A program made the position numbers and the translations under genes. 64,000 nt of DNA, from the NCBI GenBank assembly GCA_963833495.1, contig CAWHYJ010000017.1, positions 62,001-126,000 on the forward strand, read 5' to 3'. This stretch comes from Fodinibacter sp963833495. GTDB lineage: Bacteria; Actinomycetota; Actinomycetes; Actinomycetales; Dermatophilaceae. The notes below the pieces were generated by a model. The model had not been told where the DNA came from. It worked only from the letters and a program-made list of their open reading frames with translations, and ran no database searches. This document shows, piece by piece, positions 8,427 to 15,641 of the stretch; positions within the stretch are counted from its first letter, which is position 1; each line of letters starts with the position of its first letter.

Positions 8427-8831
8427 GTGCCCGCTCGCAACGCCTACACGACCGACGAGATCGAGGCCTGTCGCGACAGCTGCGACGCCCTGCTCGCCGT
8501 CTGGGCCGCCAACGACGTGCTCGACAGCACCCTCGAGAGCCTGGTGTTCGTGCAGGCCGTCGTGGTGCTCGACGCGTGGTTCGCCCACCGCGACCGCGAC
8601 CTCGAGGGCGACGACGGGAACCCGATGAACGAGGTGCGCGTGATCGCCGACTCGGTGGTCGGCAACGCCGGCACGCTGCGGGTGCAGGAGCCGATCCGCT
8701 GGGCGCCCGAGCGCACCGTGCTCCGGTTCGCCGTCGGCGACGAGGTCGAGCTGACCGCGAACGGCTTCGAGCGGCTGGCCGCGGCCTACCTCGCCGCGAT
8801 CGAGAACACCTACCTCTTGATCCGCGGCTGA
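8427..8831 (+). CDS. Hypothetical protein, 134 aa
   Basis: I do not recognise this family. It is an acidic, mainly helical, soluble protein with no signal peptide. It begins VPARNAYTTDEIEACRDSCD, then SLVFVQAVVVLDAWFAHRDRD, and ends in a predicted helix. GAGGAGCCACC-type spacing before the GTG at 8427 supports the start. Codon use is like that of its neighbours. Its 3' end overlaps the convergent IclR gene by 22 bp. Confidence 0.65.
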   Translation: MPARNAYTTDEIEACRDSCDALLAVWAANDVLDSTLESLVFVQAVVVLDAWFAHRDRDLEGDDGNPMNEVRVIADSVVGNAGTLRVQEPIRWAPERTVLRFAVGDEVELTANGFERLAAAYLAAIENTYLLIRG

Positions 8832-9628
8832 GCCACCTCGACGTGCGGCCGGCGCTGCCAGAGCGCCCAGTCCTCACTCACCTCGGCCGCCGTGCGCTGC
8901 AGCATCGGCAGCAGCTCGTCGCGCAGCCGCTCGGTCGTGGTCTCGGCCGCGTGCACGGTGATGTTCATGGCGGCCCGCACCGCGCCGGTGCCATCGCGCA
9001 CGGGCACCGCCACCGAGCGAACCCCGGGCGCCAGCTCCTCGTCGGCCAGGGCCCAGCCGCGGGCGCGTACCCGGGCGAGCTCCTCGTCGAGGTCGGCCCT
9101 CCCACGCACCACGTACGGGACGAGACCGGCACGGCTGGGCGTGGCGAGCACGGCATCCAGCGCCTCCGGGTCGAGCGACGCGAGCAGCACCTTGCCCTGC
9201 GAGGTGGGTGGAGCGGGGAACCGGGTGCCCACCTCGACGCGCAGCGCGATGATCTTGGGCACCGACACCCGCGCGACGTAGACGATGTCGGACCCGTCGA
9301 GCTGGGCCATCGACGAGCTCTCGCCGGTGCGGCCGACGAGGGCCTCGAGGCGGGGCCGGGCGATCTCCCAGAGTCCGAGCGACGCGACGTAGGCGGTGCC
9401 CAGGGTCAGCACCCTCGGCGTGAGCGCGAACTGGCCGTCACGTGACCGCACGTAGCCGAGCTCCTCGAGGGTGAGCAGCAGGCGGCGGGCCGTGGGCCGG
9501 GCGAGCCCGGTGGCGTGCGCGACCTCGCTGAGCGACATCTCGGGTCGCTCGCGGTCGAAGCAGGCGATGACGTCCAGCCCGCGCGCCAGTGCCTCGACGA
9601 AGTCGGGTCCCTGACCACGTCCGGCCAT
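8810..9628 (-). CDS. IclR-family transcriptional regulator, PcaR/PobR-like
   Basis: A 272-residue regulator. It has an N-terminal winged helix (MSLSEVAHATGLARPTARR, LLLTLEELGYV) and a C-terminal IclR effector domain that includes VARVSVPKIIALRVEVGTRF and PPTSQGKVLLASL. These motifs match the PcaR/PcaU/PobR branch, whose members respond to protocatechuate-type aromatics. The ATG at 9628 is preferred to a GTG/ATG five codons upstream. It follows the amidohydrolase on the same strand by 34 bp, so it is probably co-transcribed with it. It is the obvious candidate to bind the paired palindromes in the 11.15-11.37 kb divergent region. Confidence 0.88.
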   Translation of the reverse strand: MAGRGQGPDFVEALARGLDVIACFDRERPEMSLSEVAHATGLARPTARRLLLTLEELGYVRSRDGQFALTPRVLTLGTAYVASLGLWEIARPRLEALVGRTGESSSMAQLDGSDIVYVARVSVPKIIALRVEVGTRFPAPPTSQGKVLLASLDPEALDAVLATPSRAGLVPYVVRGRADLDEELARVRARGWALADEELAPGVRSVAVPVRDGTGAVRAAMNITVHAAETTTERLRDELLPMLQRTAAEVSEDWALWQRRPHVEVAQPRIKR

Positions 9629-9662
9629 GGCGCCTCCCCCCACTCTCGCGATCGTCGGGGGG

Positions 9663-11147
9663 TCAGTCGTCCTCGCCGGCCCCGGGCTCGCCGAAGACCG
9701 TACCGCGGGCCCGCGTGGTGTCCGTGCGGAACTCCGTGTACTGGTACGGGTTGTCGAGCACCTTGTCGTCGTCGTCCTCCGGCAGGGCCGGGTTCATGCC
9801 GGCCGTCCAGGCCTCCGCGCCCATCTCGCCGACGAGGTGCTCGACGGTCGCCTCGGCCCGGCGCCGCAGGGCGGCCAGGTCGACGCCGACCAGCTCGCCC
9901 TCGTGCTTGACGACCCGGCCGTCGACGAGCACCGTGTGCACGTCGCCGCGCTGGGCCTGGAACGCGACGTGGCCGTAGGGGTTGAGCAGCGGGAACGACA
10001 CCGGCGAGCGGTCGTTGCGGATCAGCACGACGTCGGCCTTGGCGCCCGGCACCAGGCGGCCGATCTCGTCGCGGCCCAGTGCCCGGGCACCGCCCCGGGT
10101 GGCCCAGTCGACGACGTGCTCGGCCCGCAGGTGCACGTTGGTGACCGTGTCGCCGGCTGCGTGCGCCTCGAGGTGCTCGCGAGATCGGTCGGCGCCGAGC
10201 GTGGTGCGCATCGCGGAGAAGAGGTCACCGCTCCACCACACGCTGGTGTCCATCGACAGTGACACCGGGATGTCGTGCTTGCGCAGCTGCCAGGTGGGAG
10301 GGTAGCCCTGTCCCGCACTCTGTTCCGACTCGGTCGACACCGAGGCCGACCCACCGGTGGCGGCGATGCGGTGGTAGGAGTCGGTCGACAGGGTGGCGGC
10401 GTGCACGTAGACGCTGCGCTCGTCCATGAAGCCGTTCTCGTGCATCAGCCGGATGCCGTCGTCGTTCGTCGCGCCCCAGACGCCCGCGTGTGTCGTGACC
10501 GGGAGGTCGAGCTCACGGGCCACCTCGAAGGCCGGGCGCTCCGGGAAAGCGGGGTCGCCGGTGACGTCGAAGGCGAGCTGCCAGCCGTAGAGGTCGCCGC
10601 GGCGGCGCTCGAGGAACGAGCGCACTGCCGGGTCGGCCGTCCACTCCCACGGGCCGGCCTGGATGTTGCCGTAGGCCAGCACGAAGCGGCCGGGCACGCC
10701 GCTCAGCGCGTCGACCGCGGCCTCGGCGTGCTCCACCGTCTGCAGGCCGTGCGACCAGTCGACGGTGGTGGTGACCCCGGCCTCCAGGGCCTCCCACGCC
10801 GACAGCAGGTTGCCGGTGTGCACGTCCTCCGGCCGGAAGCGGCGGCCGTGCTCGAGGTAGTACCAGACGAAGTACTGGGTGAGGGTCCAGTCGGCGCCGT
10901 AGCCGCGCATGGCGGTCTGCCACATGTGGCGGTGCGTGTCGACCATGCCGGGCATGACGATGCCGCCGGTCGCGTCGATCTCGAGGGCACCGTCGGGGGC
11001 GGTGAGCCCTGGCCCGACCTCGGCGACGCGGTCGCCGACCACGAGCACGTCCGCCCCGGTCAGCACGCGGTGCTGGTCGTCCATCGTGAGCACCGTGGCG
11101 TTGCGGAACAGCACCGGCCGGCCGGCGGCCACCTCGTCGTGAGCCAT
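9663..11147 (-). CDS. Metal-dependent amidohydrolase, TRZ/ATZ cytosine-deaminase-like family
   Basis: A 494-residue enzyme of the amidohydrolase superfamily. The metal-binding HxH is in GMVDTHRHMWQTAMRGYG at about residue 71. Further metal/catalytic histidines follow in LPVTTHAG, YVHAATLS and the late SMDTSVWW. The family deaminates or dechlorinates N-heterocycles such as triazines and hydroxylated purines or pyrimidines; the substrate here is unknown. It is transcribed divergently from the CoA-transferase/dioxygenase operon and shares its control region. This suggests it feeds that pathway, for example by removing an exocyclic amine or opening a heterocycle. The C-terminal 60 residues are unusual and acidic (PEDDDDKVLDNPYQYTEF). 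Confidence 0.86.
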   Translation of the reverse strand: MAHDEVAAGRPVLFRNATVLTMDDQHRVLTGADVLVVGDRVAEVGPGLTAPDGALEIDATGGIVMPGMVDTHRHMWQTAMRGYGADWTLTQYFVWYYLEHGRRFRPEDVHTGNLLSAWEALEAGVTTTVDWSHGLQTVEHAEAAVDALSGVPGRFVLAYGNIQAGPWEWTADPAVRSFLERRRGDLYGWQLAFDVTGDPAFPERPAFEVARELDLPVTTHAGVWGATNDDGIRLMHENGFMDERSVYVHAATLSTDSYHRIAATGGSASVSTESEQSAGQGYPPTWQLRKHDIPVSLSMDTSVWWSGDLFSAMRTTLGADRSREHLEAHAAGDTVTNVHLRAEHVVDWATRGGARALGRDEIGRLVPGAKADVVLIRNDRSPVSFPLLNPYGHVAFQAQRGDVHTVLVDGRVVKHEGELVGVDLAALRRRAEATVEHLVGEMGAEAWTAGMNPALPEDDDDKVLDNPYQYTEFRTDTTRARGTVFGEPGAGEDD

Positions 11148-11168
11148 GACCTTCTCCCGTTCAACGTT

Positions 11169-11184
11169 CGGACGGATGTCCGTC
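11169..11184. promoter_or_regulatory. Palindromic operator 1, CGGAC-N4-GTCCG (amidohydrolase side)
   Basis: The sequence CGGACGGATGTCCG at 11169-11182 contains the perfect palindrome GACGGATGTCCGTC (11171-11184). It lies just upstream of the amidohydrolase start. The same spaced core recurs at 11326-11339 beside the other divergent gene, which makes a shared regulator, probably the IclR protein, likely. Confidence 0.55.
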
Positions 11185-11232
11185 TAGCGGCATCCGGATG
11201 TCGACGCCCACTGTCCGCGCGCCGTGCTGCGC

Positions 11233-11308
11233 CTGTCAAGACCCTCGCCGAAAGGCGCTGATCGCCCCCCTGATGCGCTTGACAGGGCGGCGCTGGCACG
11301 CTGAGACT
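11233..11308. promoter_or_regulatory. Back-to-back promoter elements of the divergent catabolic genes
   Basis: An 8-bp inverted repeat, CTGTCAAG at 11233-11240 and CTTGACAG at 11278-11285, places a TTGACA box on each strand facing outward. On the plus strand TTGACA (11279-11284) is followed after 18 bases by GAGACT (11303-11308), a fair actinobacterial -10. The minus-strand -10 is less clear. Positions are predictions from sequence only. Confidence 0.4.
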
Positions 11309-11324
11309 CGAGGGCACCGGAGTC

Positions 11325-11340
11325 GCGGACACCTGTCCGC
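11325..11340. promoter_or_regulatory. Palindromic operator 2, CGGAC-N4-GTCCG (CoA-transferase side)
   Basis: GCGGACACCTGTCCGC is a perfect palindrome (7-bp arms, 2-bp centre) located between the predicted -10 and the ribosome site of the CoA-transferase gene. It shares the CGGAC-N4-GTCCG core with the site at 11169. Binding here would block transcription of the plus-strand operon. Confidence 0.58.
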
Positions 11341-11370
11341 AGCGGCGGCGAGCGATAGGAGGTGGTCGGC

Positions 11371-12552
11371 ATGGCAGCGCCCTCCGGGCCCCTGTCCGGC
11401 CTGCTCGTCGCCGACTTCTCGCGCATCCTCGCCGGCCCCTACTCCACCATGCTGCTCGCCGACCTCGGCGCCGAGGTGGTCAAGGTCGAGTCGCCGGCCG
11501 GCGACGACACCCGCACCTGGAGCCCCCCGCTGCGCGACGGCGTCTCGACCTACTACCTCGGCGTCAACCGCAACAAGCGCTCGGTGGCGCTCGACCTCAA
11601 GGACGACACCGACCTCGCCGCCGCGCGCGAGCTCGCCCAACGGGCCGACGTGCTGGTCGAGAACTTCAAGCCCGGCGGCCTGGCCCGGTTCGGCCTCGAC
11701 TACGCCAGCGTCTCGGCCGGCAACCCCCGCATCGTCTACGCCTCGATCAGCGGCTTCGGCAGCGGGCCGGGCGGGCGCGACCTGCCCGGCTACGACCTCA
11801 TGGTGCAGGCCATCTCGGGGCTGATGAGCCTGACCGGCAGCCCCGACGGGCCGCCCTACCGGGCCGGCATCTCGGTGTTCGACGTCATGGCCGGGCTGCA
11901 CGCCACCATCGGCGTGCTCGCCGCCCTCAACGCGCGCCACGAGACCGGTCGCGGCCAGCACGTCGAGGTCAACCTGCTCTCGTCGGCGCTGTCCGGGCTG
12001 GTCAACCAGTCCAGCGCCTTCGTCGCCGGGGGCGTCATCCCGAACCGGATGGGCAACAGCCACCCCAGCCTGTTCCCCTACGAGCCGCTGCCCTGCTCCG
12101 ACGGCGACCTGATCATCACCGCCGGCAACAACGGCCAGTTCCGCCGGCTCGTCGAGGTGCTCGACCTGCCCGAGCTGGCCGACGACCCCCGCTTCCGCGG
12201 CAACGAGGACCGCACCGCGAACCGTGACGCGCTGCGTCCCCTGCTCGTCGAGCGCCTCGCCACGCGCACGACCATGGAGTGGTTCGAGGTGATCACCGCG
12301 GCCGGCGTGCCGTGCGGCCCGATCAACACCATCGACGGCGGGGTCGCGTTCGCCGAGTCGGTCGGGCTCGACCCGGTGGTCTCGGTGGGCGAGGGTGCCA
12401 GCGCCGTGCCGTCGGTGCGCCACCCCATCCGGCTGTCCGAGACGCCGGCCGACTACCGGCTGCCCCCGCCCGGGCTCGACGAGCACGGCGCCGAGATCCG
12501 GCGGTGGCTCGCCCAGCCGGCCACCCGCAGCAACGAGGAGCGCGACGCATGA
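11371..12552 (+). CDS. CaiB/BaiF-family (class III) CoA-transferase
   Basis: 393 residues. The N-terminus is typical of class III CoA-transferases: GLLVADFSRILAGPYSTMLL then ADLGAEVVKVE, followed by YYLGVNRNKRSVALDLK. The catalytic aspartate is expected in LPGYDLMVQAISGLM, which is present at about residues 141-155. These enzymes move CoA between carboxylic acids. It is the first gene of a five-gene operon; GGAGGT lies 7 bases before the ATG at 11371. Co-transcription with a citryl-CoA-lyase-like protein suggests that the CoA ester it makes is then cleaved. The substrate is not predictable from sequence. Confidence 0.92.
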   Translation: MAAPSGPLSGLLVADFSRILAGPYSTMLLADLGAEVVKVESPAGDDTRTWSPPLRDGVSTYYLGVNRNKRSVALDLKDDTDLAAARELAQRADVLVENFKPGGLARFGLDYASVSAGNPRIVYASISGFGSGPGGRDLPGYDLMVQAISGLMSLTGSPDGPPYRAGISVFDVMAGLHATIGVLAALNARHETGRGQHVEVNLLSSALSGLVNQSSAFVAGGVIPNRMGNSHPSLFPYEPLPCSDGDLIITAGNNGQFRRLVEVLDLPELADDPRFRGNEDRTANRDALRPLLVERLATRTTMEWFEVITAAGVPCGPINTIDGGVAFAESVGLDPVVSVGEGASAVPSVRHPIRLSETPADYRLPPPGLDEHGAEIRRWLAQPATRSNEERDA

Positions 12553-13334
12553 CGACCTACCCCACCTCGCTGGGCACCTCGAGCGCCGACGAGATCCGCC
12601 TCCTCGGCCAGGACCTCACCGCCGACCTGATGGGCAAGGTCGGCTTCGGCGAGCTGGCCTTCTGGCTGGTGGCGATGCGCCGGCCGACCCCCTCCGAGAC
12701 AAGGGTTTTCGAGGCAGTGCTCGTGGCCCTGGCCGACCACGGCTTCACCCCCACCGCCATCGCGGCCCGGCTCACCTACCTCTCCGCTCCCGACTCGCTC
12801 CAGGGCGCGCTGGCCGCCGGGCTGCTCGGCGGCGGGTCGCGCTTCCTGGGGGTCACCGAGGACTGCGGCGCCTTCCTCGACGCCGTGGTCACCGACCTCG
12901 GTGAAGACCTCCCCGAGACCGACGAGCAGTGGGATGCCGTGGCGCTGGACGCGGTGCGCCGCACCAAGGAGGCCGGCCGCTACGTGCCGGGCCTGGGTCA
13001 CCCGGTGCACAAGGACGGCGACCCACGCACCCCGGTGCTGATCGGCATCGCGCACGAGGAGGGCCTGCGCGGCCCGCACCTGCGGCTGTTCGAGGCCGTC
13101 GGGCGGGTGCACGAGCAGGTGCTCGGGAGACGCTTGCCGCTCAACGGCGCCGGGGTGTGCGGAGCCGCCCTGGCCGACCTCGGGCTGCCGGTCGAGATGC
13201 TGCGCGGGTTCGCGCTGCTGGCCCGCGCCGCCGGGCTGCTCGGACAGCTCGCGGAGGAGCGTCGCCGCCCGATCGGCATGGACGTCTACCTCGCGGTCGA
13301 CCGCAACGCCGAGTACGTCGACCCCCAGTCCTGA
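12549..13334 (+). CDS. Citryl-CoA lyase-like (citrate-synthase-fold) protein
   Basis: 261 residues, much shorter than citrate synthase but with its core: GFGELAFWLVAMRRPTPSE, the histidine motif VPGLGHPVHKDGDPRTPVL, and a C-terminal RPIGMDVYLAVDR. Small citrate-synthase-fold proteins annotated as citryl-CoA lyase cleave (or form) 3-hydroxy-3-carboxyacyl-CoA thioesters. The ATG overlaps the CoA-transferase stop (ATGA), so the two are translationally coupled. Together they look like an activate-then-cleave pair acting on a tricarboxylate- or citramalate-like ring-cleavage product. The true substrate is unknown. Confidence 0.8.
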   Translation: MTTYPTSLGTSSADEIRLLGQDLTADLMGKVGFGELAFWLVAMRRPTPSETRVFEAVLVALADHGFTPTAIAARLTYLSAPDSLQGALAAGLLGGGSRFLGVTEDCGAFLDAVVTDLGEDLPETDEQWDAVALDAVRRTKEAGRYVPGLGHPVHKDGDPRTPVLIGIAHEEGLRGPHLRLFEAVGRVHEQVLGRRLPLNGAGVCGAALADLGLPVEMLRGFALLARAAGLLGQLAEERRRPIGMDVYLAVDRNAEYVDPQS

Positions 13335-13352
13335 CCCCGAGAGGAACCGCCC

Positions 13353-14216
13353 ATGGCACAGGTCGTCGCCGTCATCGCCTCGACGCACCACCCGTTCTAC
13401 TACCGCGCGAGCACGGCTGTGGGAGAGGAGCGCCCACCGTTCGCCGACGAGTGGGTCGCCAAGATCGAGCGGTTCCGCGAGACGCTGACCCGGGCCCGGC
13501 CCGACGTGCTGGTGATGGTCGGCAGCGACCACTTCCACCAGCTCTGGCTCGACAACATGCCCCAGTTCCTCGTGGGCAAGGCGCCCGTCTACGACGCCAA
13601 CTGGTACAACGAGGAGCGCGAGTTCGGGCTGCCGAAGTTCCGGCTCGACGGCCACGAGGAGCTCTCGTCGCACATCCTGCGCGGAGGTCTGGACTCCGGC
13701 TTCGACCTCGCCTTCAGCAACGAGCTGCGCATCGACCACTCGATCACCTGCCCGATCATCACCCTGCGCCCGCAGGCCGACCTGCCGATCGTGCCGATCT
13801 ACACCAACATCTTCGCGCCGCCGCTGCCCCAGCCGAAGCGCTTCGTCGAGCTCGGGAAGCAGATCCGCACCCTCGTCGAGTCGTGGCCCAGCGACCAGCG
13901 GGTCGCCATCATCGGCACCGGGCACCTCTCGCTCGAGCTCGGCGGGCCACGCCAGTTCGGCCCGCACGGCCCCGACCCCGAGTTCGACCACCGCGCCGTG
14001 CAGTGGATCGCCAACGGCGACCTCGACGGCTGCCTGCGCGAGGTGAGCCTGGACAGCCTGCACCAGCCCGGCAACGCCACCCACGGCTTCATGGACTTCA
14101 TGCTGATGATGGGCGTGGCCGGCGAGAACGCCAAGGCCGACCACGTCGACTCCCTCGACCTCTTCCACACGATGGAGGCCTACTTCACCTGGTACCCGAA
14201 CGGAGCGCCGGCATGA
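13353..14216 (+). CDS. LigB-type (class III) extradiol ring-cleavage dioxygenase, catalytic subunit
   Basis: 287 residues of the protocatechuate 4,5-dioxygenase beta-chain family. Candidate Fe(II) ligands and catalytic histidines are visible in IASTHHPFYYR (His12/13), in VGSDHFHQLW, in ELRIDHSITCP and in GTGHLSLELGGPRQFGP. The family opens catechol-type rings meta to the hydroxyls with O2. It sits 18 bp after the citryl-CoA-lyase-like gene and overlaps the LigA-like gene by ATGA, giving an alpha-beta pair. The ring substrate could be a protocatechuate, gallate or hydroxylated N-heterocycle; the sequence does not decide. Confidence 0.88.
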   Translation: MAQVVAVIASTHHPFYYRASTAVGEERPPFADEWVAKIERFRETLTRARPDVLVMVGSDHFHQLWLDNMPQFLVGKAPVYDANWYNEEREFGLPKFRLDGHEELSSHILRGGLDSGFDLAFSNELRIDHSITCPIITLRPQADLPIVPIYTNIFAPPLPQPKRFVELGKQIRTLVESWPSDQRVAIIGTGHLSLELGGPRQFGPHGPDPEFDHRAVQWIANGDLDGCLREVSLDSLHQPGNATHGFMDFMLMMGVAGENAKADHVDSLDLFHTMEAYFTWYPNGAPA

Positions 14217-14575
14217 GCAAGTACCTGCTGAACAAGTTCCTGTTCACGGTCGACCGCGACCCCGACCTCGTCGAGCGCTACCGCACCGACCCGGCCGGGC
14301 TCGTCGCGTGGTGGGAGGAGACCCAGGCCAACCGCATCCTCAACGTGCCCGAGGCCGAGGCCAGCACCTGGCTCTCCTTCGACGACGCCGAGCGCGAGGC
14401 CCTCGTGACGCACGACCACGTCGCTCTGTTCGGGATGGGGGCCCACCCGTTCCTCACGCTCACCCTCTTCATCGCCATGTTCGAGCGCGACCACCCCGAG
14501 CCGCTGTCGTACCAGAAGGGCTACGGCGCCGCCCTGGCCCACCTGTCGCTGCCCTACCCCGACATCGCCACCTGA
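14213..14575 (+). CDS. LigA-type small subunit of extradiol dioxygenase
   Basis: A 120-residue helical protein matching the alpha chain of protocatechuate 4,5-dioxygenase: YLLNKFLFTVDRDPDLVERY, a middle LSFDDAEREALVTHD, then LFGMGAHPFLTLTLFIAMF. In the known LigAB structure the alpha chain caps the active site of the beta chain. Coupled translation with the LigB-like gene (ATGA overlap) supports a stoichiometric complex. The C-terminal tail (PLSYQKGYGAALAHLSLP) is specific to this subgroup. Confidence 0.85.
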   Translation: MSKYLLNKFLFTVDRDPDLVERYRTDPAGLVAWWEETQANRILNVPEAEASTWLSFDDAEREALVTHDHVALFGMGAHPFLTLTLFIAMFERDHPEPLSYQKGYGAALAHLSLPYPDIAT

Positions 14576-14579
14576 GCCG

Positions 14580-15557
14580 GTGCGCGCCGCAACCCTGACC
14601 GCCCACGGCCGGCCACCCGAGGTGCTCGACCGCGACGACCCGGTGCCCGCCGCCGGCCAGCTTCTCGTCGCGGTGACCGCCGTGCCGATCACGCCGCTCG
14701 ACCTGCTCTGCGCCACCGGGACCTCCTACTTCGGGCCACCGGCACTGCCCTACGTTCCCGGCGTGCAGGCGGTCGGGGTGGTGCGCGAGGGGCCGGCCGG
14801 GCTCGTCGGCCGCCGGGTGTGGTTCCCCACCACCGCCGGGATGGCGCCCGGTGACGGCGGGATGGCCGAGCTCGCAGTCGCCGCAACGGAGTCGGCCGTG
14901 GTCATCGAGGTCGACGTCCCCGACACCGCGGTCGCGGCCCTGGGCCTGTCGGCCGTGGCAGCGTGGGAGGTGCTCGAGGGGCGCGCCGCGCTGCGCCCCG
15001 GAGAGACGGTGCTCGTGCTGGGGGCCGGGGGTGTCGTCGGCCAGGTCGCCGTGCAGGCCGCCCGGCTGCTCGGCGGGGGCCGGGTCGTCGCGGCGGCGCG
15101 GTCCACCGTCGCGCTGGAGCAGGCCACGGCATCCGGCGCGGATGCCGTGGTCCACCTGGGCGCCGAGCCGGACGCCGCAGCGCTCGCCGAGCGGCTCCGT
15201 GACGCGTGCGGCGGCTCGGCCGATGTCGTCGTCGACCCGCTGGCCGGCATCCCGGGCACGGCCGGGGCGCTGGTGCTGGCCACCGGCGGGCGCCTGGTCA
15301 ACCTCGGCAGCGCCGCGGGGCGGTCGCTGTCGGTCGACTCGGCCGCCCTGCGGAGCCGGTCGGCCGCGGTGCTGGGCTACACCAACACCTCCCTCACCGA
15401 CGCCCGGCGGCGTGAGGTGTTCGGCACCGTGCTCGCGCACGCCGCCGCCGGCCGCCTCGAGGTCACCCACGACGTCGTGCCGCTCGCCGGTGCACCGGCC
15501 GCCTGGGAGAGCGTCGCCCGCGGCACGGCATCCCGGCGCGTGGTCGTCACCCCCTGA
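14580..15557 (+). CDS. Zinc-independent quinone oxidoreductase-like alcohol dehydrogenase (MDR family)
   Basis: 325 residues. It has the GroES-like N-domain (PALPYVPGVQAVGVVREG) and a Rossmann NADPH site ETVLVLGAGGVVGQVAVQAA at about residues 141-160. Catalytic zinc ligands of true alcohol dehydrogenases are not evident, so it belongs with quinone/enone reductases. It is the last gene of the ring-cleavage operon, 4 bp after the LigA-like gene with a GTG start. It could reduce a quinone or enone intermediate of the pathway. A strong terminator follows. Confidence 0.88.
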   Translation: MRAATLTAHGRPPEVLDRDDPVPAAGQLLVAVTAVPITPLDLLCATGTSYFGPPALPYVPGVQAVGVVREGPAGLVGRRVWFPTTAGMAPGDGGMAELAVAATESAVVIEVDVPDTAVAALGLSAVAAWEVLEGRAALRPGETVLVLGAGGVVGQVAVQAARLLGGGRVVAAARSTVALEQATASGADAVVHLGAEPDAAALAERLRDACGGSADVVVDPLAGIPGTAGALVLATGGRLVNLGSAAGRSLSVDSAALRSRSAAVLGYTNTSLTDARRREVFGTVLAHAAAGRLEVTHDVVPLAGAPAAWESVARGTASRRVVVTP

Positions 15558-15580
15558 CCGGCATCCGGGGAGGGAACGAC

Positions 15581-15610
15581 GACGGGGCGGGCCCGAAGGC
15601 CCACCCCGTC
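15581..15610. terminator. Bidirectional hairpin terminator
   Basis: The arms GACGGGGCGGGCC and GGCCCACCCCGTC (one mismatch) enclose a CGAA tetraloop, between the convergent ends of the ring-cleavage operon and the nuclease gene. No T-run follows on either strand, as is common in actinobacteria. Confidence 0.7.
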
Positions 15611-15641
15611 ACCAGTGCAGCCGCCCGTCACGGGCGGCAGC

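Noticed and set aside
8810..15557. The catabolic island as a mobile element
   Set aside because: There are no integrase, transposase, tRNA-linked direct repeats or base-composition shift at its edges.
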